This document shows, in pieces, positions 7,912 to 17,376 of a stretch of 34,486 bases of DNA. This DNA is from DATIJJ01 sp039936115 (lineage in GTDB: Bacteria; Pseudomonadota; Gammaproteobacteria; DSM-16500), in the NCBI GenBank assembly GCA_039936115.1, contig JBDTIZ010000180.1:1-34486 (forward strand), written 5' to 3'. Made by a program: the position numbers and the translations under genes. Every line of letters starts with the position of its first letter. Position 1 is the first letter of the stretch. The notes beneath the pieces were generated by a model. The model was not told where the DNA came from and did no database searches. It was given only the letters and a program-made list of their open reading frames with translations.

Positions 7912-9672
7912 ATGCGCAATGTCGCGATCATTCTTATTGTTACTGCTTTATATGCATTAACAGCAGAATTGAGCCAATATTTAGCTCTTCCTGGTACTAT
8001 TGTATCAGCTGTATGGCCTCCTGCAGGCATTGCGCTTGCATCACTGTTAATATTAGGTAACCGCGCATTAATCGGAATTTTTTTAGGCTGTTTTATTGCG
8101 GATTTTCATATCGCGCTGGGTCATGGCGTTCCTTTCTATACATTGATGAATGCCTTGATCCCAAGTATTGGAGCAGTTATACAATCCTACGTCGGAAAAT
8201 CAGCACTCCGTATATTTTCTGGCAGTTATAATATATTTAAAAATACAAAGAGCATTCTAGTTTTTATTTTAATCTCTGCATTTTGTGCTTGTGTGATAAA
8301 TGCCAGCTTAGGGGTGCCAACTTTTCTACTGACGGGAAATCTCCCGTACACAAAATTTTTTAGTGCTTGGTTTACTTGGTGGATTGCAGATGCAGTAGGT
8401 GTCATAACAGTCGCGTCAACTATTATTGCATGGTATCAGAGCGATCAAGAAAAAATTTCATACCGTGAATTATTCAAATTAATGATGACATGGTTATTAA
8501 TCTTGATTGTCGGATATATCATGTTGTACAAAGAAGCAAGATTGATCTATCTCTTAATTCCATTTGCTATTTGGTCATCTTTTCAATTCAAAATTCGTTA
8601 TTCTCTTTTGACAGGATTATTAATATCATCTGTTTGTCTTCATGGTGCAATTCACAGAAACGGTGGAATGATTCAAACAGATTCTGGCGTGACGTCTATT
8701 TCATTAGTTCAGATTTTTATTAGTATCATTTATTTAACGATCTTACTTATTAATTCCATATTATCGGACCGGCAAAAAGCTTACAACAGCCTGCACCTAT
8801 TGAATGCAGATCTTGAAGAACGTATTCTTGAGCGAACAAAAGATTTGTCGGAATCCAATCAACAACTTGAACTCGAAAAAAATAAAGCACTCCAAGCATA
8901 TGAAGTATTAAAACACTCAAATGCACGATTAATGCAATCAGAAAAAATGGCATCACTAGGTGTGCTCACTGCAGGTGTGGCACATGAAATAAAAAATCCG
9001 CTTAATGCGATATCTGCCAATATAGAATCGATAAAAACAGATATGGATCATATTGTACAATCCGTAAATCATTCTCATGTCGATAAAAATATCATAGAGG
9101 ATGTCAATCGCACACGTGAAAATACAGGATCACTCATCACAGCAACTAACGAAGGCATTAAGAGAACGTCAGGAATTATTGCTGATTTATGTGCATTTGC
9201 TAGAGCCGATGAACCAGAAATGATAATGTCAGACATTCATCAACATATTGATTCAACCTTAAATCTATTAAATTCCGAAATCAAAGGACATGTTACTGTC
9301 ATTAAAGAATATGGAATAATCCCCACCCTACTCTGCCATCCTGGAAAATTAAATCAAGTCATTATGAATCTAATAATCAATGCAATTCACGCACTAGATT
9401 CTCAGCGAGACGGTAGGATTACGATTCAGACAAAGCAAAAAGACAATTCCATTATCTTAAGCATCAAAGATAATGGGCCAGGAATTAAAAAAGAAGTGTT
9501 AGAAAAAATTTTCGTACCCTTCTTTACGACCAAACAAAGTGGATTAGGATCAGGCCTCGGATTATTTATTTCATCCAATATAATTAAAGAACATCATGGT
9601 ACAATTTCTGTAACGAGCGAAGTTGGGAAAGGAACCGAATTTATTATTACCCTACCTAAATCTGAGGGATAA
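7912..9672 (+). CDS. MASE1-type membrane sensor histidine kinase
   Basis: The start is placed at 7912 because TAGGA lies 6 nt before it; an upstream ATG at 7897 has no such site. Numbering from 7897, residues ~10-290 form a MASE1-like sensor with about eight membrane segments and the motif SAVWPPAGIALASL. A coiled linker (295-345) leads to the HisKA dimerisation helix with phospho-acceptor His363 in VAHEIKNPLNA. The HATPase_c domain has an N box (NLIINAIHAL), G1 (DNGPGI, 525-530) and G2 (GLGSGLGLFIS). The stop lies 7 nt before the next gene, the likely cognate regulator. The ligand is unknown; MASE1 domains sense small molecules at or in the membrane. High confidence in kinase class, moderate for the MASE1 label. 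Confidence 0.92.
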   Translation: MRNVAIILIVTALYALTAELSQYLALPGTIVSAVWPPAGIALASLLILGNRALIGIFLGCFIADFHIALGHGVPFYTLMNALIPSIGAVIQSYVGKSALRIFSGSYNIFKNTKSILVFILISAFCACVINASLGVPTFLLTGNLPYTKFFSAWFTWWIADAVGVITVASTIIAWYQSDQEKISYRELFKLMMTWLLILIVGYIMLYKEARLIYLLIPFAIWSSFQFKIRYSLLTGLLISSVCLHGAIHRNGGMIQTDSGVTSISLVQIFISIIYLTILLINSILSDRQKAYNSLHLLNADLEERILERTKDLSESNQQLELEKNKALQAYEVLKHSNARLMQSEKMASLGVLTAGVAHEIKNPLNAISANIESIKTDMDHIVQSVNHSHVDKNIIEDVNRTRENTGSLITATNEGIKRTSGIIADLCAFARADEPEMIMSDIHQHIDSTLNLLNSEIKGHVTVIKEYGIIPTLLCHPGKLNQVIMNLIINAIHALDSQRDGRITIQTKQKDNSIILSIKDNGPGIKKEVLEKIFVPFFTTKQSGLGSGLGLFISSNIIKEHHGTISVTSEVGKGTEFIITLPKSEG

Positions 9673-9679
9673 CTTATTC

Positions 9680-10927
9680 ATGTCAAACGCTACTACAAAA
9701 AATCTTCATTTTTTACTAATTGACGATGATAAGGTCATGGCTGAAACACAAGGTGCGATTTTGGAAAAAGCAGGACACCGTGTTACTGTTATGGCTTCTG
9801 CAGTCGAACTACTAGACAAACTACCCACACTTGCTCCCGATTGCATTATCTCCGATCTTGTCATGCCAGATTGTGATGGTATTGATTTATTTCAGCGTGT
9901 ACAAAATCTTAAGCTAGATAAAAAACCTGCTTTTGTGATTTCAACCAGCAAGGTTTTTGAATTTGATCGACGACGCGCATTTGAAATGGGAGTCGATGGC
10001 TATCTTACCAAACCACCTCAACCAGACACTTTTGAAAGTGATCTTTTAGAAATTATTCACAAAGATGCAGTGCTCGAATTTTGGGGTATAAGAGGTACGT
10101 TACCAGTTCCAGGAGAAAATACGCTAATTTATGGAGGTAACACTAATTGCGTCACACTCAGTCTTGGGAAAAAACATTTTTTTATTTTTGATGCTGGGAC
10201 TGGAATCAAAAAATTATCTAGTCATCTGATCAAGCAAAAAAGATTTCCTCTGTCCGCAAAAATATTTATATCACATCCCCACTATGATCATATTAATGGC
10301 ATTCCTTTTTTTGTTCCACTTTATATAAAAGGAAATGAATTTGAATTCTTGGGTGCGCCTTATGGTGAAACAAGCATTGAAAAAATAATTGCTGGGCAAA
10401 TGGACAGTATTTATTTCCCTATTACTGTAAAAGAATTTGCTGCAAAAATTACGTTTCGCGATTTGCTAGAAGAAACTTTCAATATAGATGAAGTCACAAT
10501 ACAAACCATGTTACTAAATCATCCGGGACGGTGTTTAGGTTATCGTGTGCAGTATAACAATAAAGTATTTTGTTATATCACTGATCATGAACTCTATTTA
10601 GAAACAGAGCCTTATTATAATCAGTTCGATGTAGATCGTTTAATTAATTTTATCAAAGACGCCGATGTGCTGGTTATGGACACTACTTATAATGATATGG
10701 AATACGTAATGAAAATCGGCTGGGGACATTCTTGCGTGAGCCGTGTTGCTGATATTGCTGACCAAGCTAAGGTAAAAACATTATGCCTTTATCACCATGA
10801 TCCTGATCAATTTGATAAAGATATTGATCTCAAATTACAAGAAGCAAAAACATTATTAGAATCACGCCATTCAAAAACACAGTGTATCGCGCCTCATGAA
10901 GGTGAAAAAATATATTTGTCCCGCTAG
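9680..10927 (+). CDS. Response regulator fused to metallo-beta-lactamase-fold hydrolase
   Basis: Numbered from the ATG at 9680 (415 residues). Residues 8-125 are a receiver domain with the acidic cluster IDDD, phospho-acceptor D59 in IISDLVMPD, and the conserved Lys in LTKPP. From about 132 an MBL-fold domain begins with the family signature FWGIRGTLPVPGENT and YGGNTNC. The metal motif is SHPHYDH (H199, H201, D203, H204), with further candidate ligands in LNHPG (H281) and ITDHE (D302). Such domains hydrolyse phosphodiester or related bonds, some acting on cyclic nucleotides; the substrate here is unknown. It directly follows the kinase gene, with GAGGGA as a distant ribosome site, so the MBL activity is inferred to be phosphorylation-controlled. 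Confidence 0.92.
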   Translation: MSNATTKNLHFLLIDDDKVMAETQGAILEKAGHRVTVMASAVELLDKLPTLAPDCIISDLVMPDCDGIDLFQRVQNLKLDKKPAFVISTSKVFEFDRRRAFEMGVDGYLTKPPQPDTFESDLLEIIHKDAVLEFWGIRGTLPVPGENTLIYGGNTNCVTLSLGKKHFFIFDAGTGIKKLSSHLIKQKRFPLSAKIFISHPHYDHINGIPFFVPLYIKGNEFEFLGAPYGETSIEKIIAGQMDSIYFPITVKEFAAKITFRDLLEETFNIDEVTIQTMLLNHPGRCLGYRVQYNNKVFCYITDHELYLETEPYYNQFDVDRLINFIKDADVLVMDTTYNDMEYVMKIGWGHSCVSRVADIADQAKVKTLCLYHHDPDQFDKDIDLKLQEAKTLLESRHSKTQCIAPHEGEKIYLSR

Positions 10928-10947
10928 GACTGTAAGGTTTAGACATT

Positions 10948-11466
10948 ATGAAAAAACGAATTATATTACTTATAACAATCCTATTGGCTGCTATTTCTAT
11001 AGCGGGTTATCTATTTCTTACAAAAGAAATTATTTTAGGTCACCTTAAAATTGCGGATGGGCAAAAGCAACTTGCTGATGGTGAGCAAACACTCGAAAGA
11101 GGAGAAGCTAAATTGGCTAGTGGGAATAAAAGACTCTCTCGAGCAAAAAATTCTTATAGTAAATTTAAGACCGTTCCCTTTTATGCTGTAGCTGCCTTAC
11201 CAGTAGCTGGGCAAATCATCGCCCTGACTGGCGATAAAATCGCAGGTCAAAAGATCGCTGAAGGAAATCGTTTGGTCGCGCAAGGTGCGAATAAAGTAAA
11301 AGCGGGCGAAGATAGATTAGCGGAAGGGAAATTGCAACTGGCTCAAGGAACGGATAAATTAGCTTTAGCCAATAAAATTCGCATAGCTTGCGGGATAACA
11401 GCTATTTTCTTTTCTCTTTTATCGTTTGCACTAGGATTTTACTGGCGACGATCGTGGCGTAAGTAA
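10948..11466 (+). CDS. Membrane protein with heptad-glycine repeats
   Basis: A 172-residue protein with an N-terminal membrane segment (4-24), a central hydrophobic segment (~76-95) and a C-terminal membrane segment (~146-166) followed by a basic tail. Two flanking blocks are built of 7-residue units with the pattern L-A-x-G. Gly falls at 38, 45, 52 and 59 in the first block and at 106, 113, 120, 127 and 134 in the second. Similar L-x-x-G heptads occur in the extracytoplasmic coils of YhgE/Pip-like proteins. It starts 20 nt after the REC-MBL gene on the same strand and is probably co-transcribed, so it may be a structural partner or target of that system. Function unknown. Confidence 0.8.
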   Translation: MKKRIILLITILLAAISIAGYLFLTKEIILGHLKIADGQKQLADGEQTLERGEAKLASGNKRLSRAKNSYSKFKTVPFYAVAALPVAGQIIALTGDKIAGQKIAEGNRLVAQGANKVKAGEDRLAEGKLQLAQGTDKLALANKIRIACGITAIFFSLLSFALGFYWRRSWRK

Positions 11467-11589
11467 TTTCAGTGTTTTTAAAACCACTCTGTTTATTTCC
11501 ATCAATTCCACAATACAAATAATTTGCGATCCCAACTTGTTTTGGTCACACTAAGTGAGCTTACAAAAAAAAATATCAAGGAGAGACAC

Positions 11590-14500
11590 ATGACGATGCG
11601 AAATGCACTAAGCATAGCATTTAATGATCGTGATATCCCCGTAATTAAAGCCATCATTTTGATGGATGACCTTGAAAAAGATAATATTAATCTCCCCGAT
11701 GAAACAGCTGCAAATCGTGGACCGTTAATTCGAGCATTGTTTAAAGACAAGCTTCCTAATGTTGCACATTGGTTGCTGACTGAACCTCGAGTTAAAGATA
11801 AATTAAAAGTTAATGCGATAGACAAATTTGGATATTCGGCACTGATGCTTACATGTGTTTATACTAGTGATATTATAATAATGAAGTTATTGTTAGCCCG
11901 TGAAGAAATAGATATCAATATCATTGCACACGACAAAATTACAGCTCTTATGTTAGCAATTACGACATCTCAACTAGACAAAGTTGATGAAATATTAACT
12001 CGCAGCGATTTAAATATTGAATCAATTAACGCTCAGACGCAAGAAAAAAAACCATTTACAGCGCTGCATTGTGCCATTCAAAAAAACTATAAAATTCAGG
12101 TGATACATTTATTAAAATTAGGCGCGGATTTTAATCATCACTATATTAATGAAGCGGCTGCTGATAAACCCAATATACTCAAACTAATAAAAACCTTTAC
12201 CGATTATAAAGCGCTAGGCGACTTGGCAACAATTCCACCTAATCAATTCGGTGAAAAAGCACGTTTAGAGCAAGAAATACTAGATTACTACACTGAAGTC
12301 AAAAACTATTATGCACAAAAGAAATTTGCTGCCGAAGTTAAAAAATGGCAAATTGAAATTTTTCAATGGCGCATAAAGCTAGCTGAAACTTTAGAAGCAG
12401 GCAATTTACCTGAAACGATAGGCGAAGCCAGATGGTATCTTGCAGATTGCTATTTCGAAGGAAAAGAAAATCCACGTGATTATCTCGAAGCTGTCAAATG
12501 GTATGCACGATGCTTTGAACTTTATTCTTATGAATTTAAAAGAAAACACATAAATAGAATTGAATCGATAGCTGATTTAGATCAAGAACAAGAACAAAAA
12601 CACAAAGAGCAGCCTATTATTACAAATTATAAAGAAGGAATTGCTTACGCGAGAACGGTGCTTCCTCAACTTTATTCAAAACTTATTAGTAAAATAAAAG
12701 AACCCAATCTTGAGCTAATATGCGCAGCAATTTCAGCATATGAAAAATTAACTCTGAGACCAGGCTCAGATGATCAACTACGTTTAATCAGATTACTAAA
12801 ACAACGAATCGAATTGATTAGAGAAACTTATCCAGAGAAAGCCAATGCAGACATCACTCGTTTATTAGAGTGGAAAGTGCCCGAAGCCCATTTTGAACGC
12901 GTCAAAATAGAAGTCATCATGAAAAAATATGATGACGCTTTAGCACATTATCCTGAAGTCGTGTCACAAATTTTACTCTCTCCTACTCTCGATTATGAAT
13001 TAGCGTTAGACTTATGTGTTCGTTTGAAAAACTTAAGAATGCTGTTAGGCGGCAGTAAATTTTTTATTGAAAAAATAGATAATATTATTCAAGAACAAAT
13101 TAAACCATTTTGTTTAACAAGGCTTGGTGATGATTTGGTGCGTTTTACACAATTTAATAATCTTAATTTTTTCAATAATGATCAAGAATTTCAACAGATA
13201 GGCTTGAAACTTACAACTGCCGCCGAAGAAAAAGCAACAAATGCTAAAAATGATCAGCGAAAAATGGAATTTCAAAAACAGATCAATTTATTATTAGCAA
13301 ATGGTAATCCCGATAAATTCATTGAATTAATTAAGTTAACTCATAGTATATCTCTGCGACACGAACTGCAGAAGGGTATTAATGACTGGATTATGCTACA
13401 CTTCACGGTGTTAAATCCGTTTTTTCAAACTTTTATCCATCTATTAGCTGAGCAAGAAAACCAAGAACAACCTTTTGCGGATAATGTAGCAGCAATCACT
13501 GATAATATAGCCGCTGAAGAAAAAGATCCATTGACAGCAAGCCAACATTTATTCGATTTATATGACTACTACCTAGAAAAAGTTGATCTAAATAAAGTGC
13601 CGAATAGATGGCATGCTTATGAACAAGGTAGAATAGATGCAGTCAAAACACTATTAGCACAATATAAAGATAAACATAAACAAGTCAATACGCATACCTT
13701 GAAAGAACAGAAGAAAGATATGAAGCTAGTTGATACTGTCGTCGGACGACTATCAAAAAGGACCAAAACCGATAAAAACCCTATCCTTATCGCATTAATT
13801 TGTAAAAACAAAAATGCACAACATGTCCTGGAATATGTTCAAGAGAATTATTTAATTGCAAATTATTATCAAGCCGAATTATGTTCTAACCTACATCAAA
13901 GCTCTCCAAAAGAAGGTAGACAGCGTGCTTTAGTCTATTACGCAAAATTTCTAGTAGCGATTGCAGGCATTGACAACAAATCTTTAGCTGAAAGATATTT
14001 ATTACCTGAATCTGAAGTGAAGCAAATGCGTGGACTGGCAACAGCATTTATTAGCGACGCTGTATTTAGTCATGATAAAGAATTTACCCTCGCGCATAAA
14101 TCACTGGCACGTTTTTTATATGCGTTTATATTTTGTGTTGACGGTGTAGTAATTGACGAACAGATAGTAGACGCGACAATCATGGCCGCTATGGATTCTT
14201 GGAATGCAATTTATGAAGTGAAAAAGGCACTGATAGATCATTGTCTCGCCCCAGAAGTTTTTGTCAATTCTGATATGCCAAAAGTTAAAAAACGCTATCA
14301 AACTGCTTGTAAGAAAGTATTAGGTTTATGGACGGGAAGTTGGTTACATCAATTGAAAACAACGGGCGTGGATGAAATATTAGTGACATTACTAACACCA
14401 CCGACCATGCCTGTAAAAAATAGCACCCAGCAGGTGACGCAGAGTATGCGTGTAATCACCTTACCTATAGCAACCGCACCAGGTCTGGATCAACAAGAGT

Positions 14501-14658
14501 CTGAATTCAAATCTTCTCTGTTTTATCCAAGCATTTCACAAAGATCTTTAAGTTCCGCTAGCTTTAAATATAGCAGTGAATATCCACTACCGATAGAATC
14601 TTATTCTGCTGAAGAGATTAGAGAAGGTGAAATGCCTCAACCTTTTCCTCGAGGATAA
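11590..14658 (+). CDS. Ankyrin and Sel1-like repeat protein, effector-like
   Basis: A 1022-residue protein whose start (ATG 11590) is preceded by AAGGAGA; an upstream in-frame TTG has no support. Numbered from 11590, residues ~75-205 hold about three ankyrin repeats (for example KFGYSALMLTCVY, KITALMLAI, FTALHCAIQKNYK, HLLKLGADFN). A Sel1/TPR-like unit follows at ~278-312 (GEARWYLADCYFEGKENP, then YLEAVKWYARCF). The remaining ~700 residues are predicted helical, with no membrane segment and a Pro/Ser-rich C-terminus. Ankyrin proteins of this kind are common Dot/Icm substrates in Legionella and Coxiella; secretion here is inferred from architecture and neighbourhood only. No recognisable enzymatic motif. 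Confidence 0.85.
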   Translation: MTMRNALSIAFNDRDIPVIKAIILMDDLEKDNINLPDETAANRGPLIRALFKDKLPNVAHWLLTEPRVKDKLKVNAIDKFGYSALMLTCVYTSDIIIMKLLLAREEIDINIIAHDKITALMLAITTSQLDKVDEILTRSDLNIESINAQTQEKKPFTALHCAIQKNYKIQVIHLLKLGADFNHHYINEAAADKPNILKLIKTFTDYKALGDLATIPPNQFGEKARLEQEILDYYTEVKNYYAQKKFAAEVKKWQIEIFQWRIKLAETLEAGNLPETIGEARWYLADCYFEGKENPRDYLEAVKWYARCFELYSYEFKRKHINRIESIADLDQEQEQKHKEQPIITNYKEGIAYARTVLPQLYSKLISKIKEPNLELICAAISAYEKLTLRPGSDDQLRLIRLLKQRIELIRETYPEKANADITRLLEWKVPEAHFERVKIEVIMKKYDDALAHYPEVVSQILLSPTLDYELALDLCVRLKNLRMLLGGSKFFIEKIDNIIQEQIKPFCLTRLGDDLVRFTQFNNLNFFNNDQEFQQIGLKLTTAAEEKATNAKNDQRKMEFQKQINLLLANGNPDKFIELIKLTHSISLRHELQKGINDWIMLHFTVLNPFFQTFIHLLAEQENQEQPFADNVAAITDNIAAEEKDPLTASQHLFDLYDYYLEKVDLNKVPNRWHAYEQGRIDAVKTLLAQYKDKHKQVNTHTLKEQKKDMKLVDTVVGRLSKRTKTDKNPILIALICKNKNAQHVLEYVQENYLIANYYQAELCSNLHQSSPKEGRQRALVYYAKFLVAIAGIDNKSLAERYLLPESEVKQMRGLATAFISDAVFSHDKEFTLAHKSLARFLYAFIFCVDGVVIDEQIVDATIMAAMDSWNAIYEVKKALIDHCLAPEVFVNSDMPKVKKRYQTACKKVLGLWTGSWLHQLKTTGVDEILVTLLTPPTMPVKNSTQQVTQSMRVITLPIATAPGLDQQESEFKSSLFYPSISQRSLSSASFKYSSEYPLPIESYSAEEIREGEMPQPFPRG

Positions 14659-14915
14659 AATATCTTACTCTCCTCAATCATTCCAAATGAATGCTCCTCG
14701 ATTAACTGACGACGCTCATTACTTAAGTGACTCTTATTTCCAACATTACTTTACCCCGCTGCTAGGTGTTCCTGCAGCAAACAAAAGTTGAAAGGCTTCT
14801 TAGTATGGTATATATTGCGACCATAATAAGTCCTATCTGTAATGGTTTTCTCCATAAAAACAGACTATTGTCACAAAATATATTATCCGTGTTTAACTAA
14901 AGTAGGCTAATTATC

Positions 14916-15455
14916 ATGAAATTTTATCTTTTAATGCTTACACTTATTACATCAACAGCATCATGGGCCACCATACAGACCAGCAGCTGCCCCGACTTAA
15001 CTACAGTCAAAAATATTGTTACTGACATGCAAGCATCCAATTCGTCATCTACAACTAAAACCATTGATAAAAATAATTGGAGTGTTCAGGTATTAGCAAT
15101 TAATGATAGTCCTTATTATTTTGTTGAAAGTGCTCCTGAAACCCGGCTTAATAATGTTGTTGTTAATGATTTGCAATTTGTAGATGCATCGCTACATTTT
15201 TTATGGCTCATTGAATATCGCAGCGGCAGTATACAGTGTTCTTATAAAAGCAATAACAAAGACATCGTGAAATTTGGATTATCTAAGAATGTACATTTTG
15301 GTGTTGTAAATGAACTTCCATTTACCTTCTATCCAGAAACAGGTCCGTGGTTAACAGCACATTCTGACAAAGGGATGGATAACACTTATGATCGAGACTA
15401 CACATATATTTGTTCTGGTGTAGCAGCCGAAGCATGTAAATTTCAATATGAATAA
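14916..15455 (+). CDS. Small secreted/periplasmic protein, unknown
   Basis: A 179-residue protein with a clear Sec signal peptide: MKFYLLMLTLITSTASWA, probably cleaved after A18. The mature part has four cysteines (25, 108, 166, 174), which could form two disulfides in the periplasm or outside the cell, and is rich in beta-type segments such as YYFVESAPET and FLWLIEYRSG. I do not recognise the family. It sits alone between the ankyrin protein and the next unknown gene; the upstream ~260 nt show no other feature. Confidence 0.75.
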   Translation: MKFYLLMLTLITSTASWATIQTSSCPDLTTVKNIVTDMQASNSSSTTKTIDKNNWSVQVLAINDSPYYFVESAPETRLNNVVVNDLQFVDASLHFLWLIEYRSGSIQCSYKSNNKDIVKFGLSKNVHFGVVNELPFTFYPETGPWLTAHSDKGMDNTYDRDYTYICSGVAAEACKFQYE

Positions 15456-15514
15456 TTTCTTCAATAACTATCAAAGACAGAATTTTCTCTGCTTTTAAAC
15501 GAGGGGAGTCTCAA

Positions 15515-16363
15515 ATGTTATCTCGATTTCAAAAAACATTAGTCGATAGCATATCAAGTGGTTCAATATTTCTCTATCAAAAATATCAACTCTTGGCACA
15601 CGCTTTGAAGCAGCATATTCAAGGAAATAATGTAGTCGAGATCGATGAAAACAATTTACCTGTAGATCATGCTGTATTCTATTTCATGACTATAGCAGGA
15701 TTATTTACGAGTGCGCCCAATCTATGGCTATGGGCAACAAGATTTATAACTACCCCAGCCTATACACCGCCGCCACCACTCTTTGCAATCGACTTCCCTT
15801 TTGATCCCTCACAGCTTGAACAAAAACGCGAAGAGAAAGTAAATGCAAGACCATTTGATCATCAGCGATTTGATGATCTAGGATTTATTCCGCCTGAGGA
15901 ATTACAATGTAGCATTATGGCTACACTTATGGTGACTCCTGTTTATCATCCGGCGACATCCATGAAAAAATTTATCTATGATAAATCTACTATAGCCGAT
16001 CTAAAAACAAATGGTGTTGTCAAACATCCTCATACCACTACTATAGTTCTGGCTTCACAATTCATAACAGATGAACGACTCAAAGCAAAAATTCCTATTT
16101 ATTTGAGCATCGTAAAAGAATATTATTCTTGGCTAGCACAAATCTCATCTCCCCTCCGCGATAACTTCACAATGCAAGTCATTCCATACATGATTGATAA
16201 GCGTGCCTATTCTACTGATTTATTGTATGCAGAACAGAGCTTGGTAAGTCGTTATAATGAAAATCAAAATCGATTTAAATTATTTGCACCGTTGATAGTT
16301 TTGGCGCGCTCATCTAATACAAATGATAATACTAAAAAATCAATCCAGAATTTTCTAAACTGA
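15515..16363 (+). CDS. Hypothetical protein
   Basis: A 282-residue protein of unrecognised family with a strong ribosome site (AGGGGAG, 6 nt before ATG). A hydrophobic stretch near residues 55-77 (FYFMTIAGLFTSAPNLWLWA) could be one membrane segment. It is followed by a Pro-rich segment, TPPPPLFAIDFPFDP, then a probably cytoplasmic mixed alpha/beta part ending in a Lys/Asn-rich tail. No catalytic motif was found. It lies 59 nt after the secreted-protein gene and is followed by a CT-rich hairpin. Transcription with the upstream gene is possible. Confidence 0.75.
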   Translation: MLSRFQKTLVDSISSGSIFLYQKYQLLAHALKQHIQGNNVVEIDENNLPVDHAVFYFMTIAGLFTSAPNLWLWATRFITTPAYTPPPPLFAIDFPFDPSQLEQKREEKVNARPFDHQRFDDLGFIPPEELQCSIMATLMVTPVYHPATSMKKFIYDKSTIADLKTNGVVKHPHTTTIVLASQFITDERLKAKIPIYLSIVKEYYSWLAQISSPLRDNFTMQVIPYMIDKRAYSTDLLYAEQSLVSRYNENQNRFKLFAPLIVLARSSNTNDNTKKSIQNFLN

Positions 16364-16370
16364 AAAAGAT

Positions 16371-16415
16371 ACTCTCCTCTCACGCTTTGTGTGGGATGAG
16401 AGGGTGAGGAGGGGC
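16371..16415. repeat. Degenerate CCTC/GAGG hairpin (family member)
   Basis: ACTCTCCTCTCACGC faces GTGGGATGAGAGGGTGAGGA with a short loop 8 nt after the preceding stop codon. It is a diverged copy of the palindrome at 19968-20036. Its position suggests it may help terminate transcription. Confidence 0.5.
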
Positions 16416-16463
16416 TCAAAAAAAATTGTCAGCGACATAACCATAAATGCTCGCGTGTGAACA

Positions 16464-17354
16464 TTAGCCAATCTTATTAATCACGCTAGCCATTCTCACC
16501 ATAAATTCAGGCACTTTTGCATGACCCTCAAATGTCCACGCAGCAGAAAGAACTGTCATACATAATGTCCATGCTTTAATTCTCTTTGCATCAAACGGAA
16601 GCTCTTCAGCAAGTATGCTTAACCGTCTCGCCACAATTTCTGAAAGAGATTTATCGGTCGGATAGCAATCTAACGGATTGTAAATCATCGGTCCCACTTC
16701 AAACACAGGATCGCCGATATAGCCATGTGGATCTATGACTTTCCAGCTTGAATCGTTAGATAAAATATTATAATGATGCAAATCACCGTGTAATAAAACA
16801 TCGTTAGTTCTATCTACCGTCAACTCATGAAACAATGTTTCGACTTTAGATAAAATTTTCGCATCAAAACGTCCTCTCAATACAGATAAATCATTCTGCA
16901 ATTCCGAGAGATGCTTAAATTCAATCTGCTTATGTTGATGTGATTGTAAATCACGAATTGTCTGACAAATAATTCGCGTTGCCGAATCATCGTCGCCCGA
17001 TTTGACTAGCAACTTTAAAGAGTGTCCGGGTTGGAAACGTTCCATTAAAAATGCAAACTGTGTTTCATCAGATTGATAAATTCTAGGTACAACTGAATCA
17101 AAGCATTTTAACCAACGCATTTCCGTTAAAATAGGTTGAGCTAATCCGATTTTGAAGACCGCAGTTTCGCCGGTCGATAGCATTTCAACTAAACTAACAA
17201 AATTATAAGATGAATCCGACATCACATCGATAAATCGAAACTGCCATTTTTCAGCCCATTGATTCACAATGCCGGGCAGCTTGTCTAACCAAGACTGTCC
17301 ATGCTCACCATAAACTTCTAAAATATTAGCCACAAAAACTGCATTTAATCGCAT
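16464..17354 (-). CDS. Aminoglycoside/hydroxyurea-type phosphotransferase (APH(6)-like kinase)
   Basis: A 296-residue kinase of the APH(6)/hydroxyurea-kinase family. Catalytic loop HGDLHHYNIL at residues 189-198 (D191 as base) and metal-binding VIDPHGYIGDP at 206-216 (D208) are intact. An N-terminal lobe Lys lies in TAVFKIG (K68). The length matches streptomycin 6-kinase relatives. Members inactivate streptomycin-type aminoglycosides or phosphorylate small hydroxylated compounds; the true substrate is not evident. The start ATG lies 22 nt after the cysQ stop, so the two are probably one transcript, though there is no clear ribosome site. Confidence 0.85.
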   Translation of the reverse strand: MRLNAVFVANILEVYGEHGQSWLDKLPGIVNQWAEKWQFRFIDVMSDSSYNFVSLVEMLSTGETAVFKIGLAQPILTEMRWLKCFDSVVPRIYQSDETQFAFLMERFQPGHSLKLLVKSGDDDSATRIICQTIRDLQSHQHKQIEFKHLSELQNDLSVLRGRFDAKILSKVETLFHELTVDRTNDVLLHGDLHHYNILSNDSSWKVIDPHGYIGDPVFEVGPMIYNPLDCYPTDKSLSEIVARRLSILAEELPFDAKRIKAWTLCMTVLSAAWTFEGHAKVPEFMVRMASVINKIG

Positions 17355-17376
17355 ATTAATTTAAACACTCAATAAA

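Noticed and set aside
7788..8030. 80-codon minus-strand frame overlapping the kinase start
   Set aside because: It is antisense to the MASE1 N-terminus, which has strong motif support.
11467..11589. PmrA-like box before the ankyrin gene
   Set aside because: Only one weak TTTAAA half-site, without a second half-site at the right distance.
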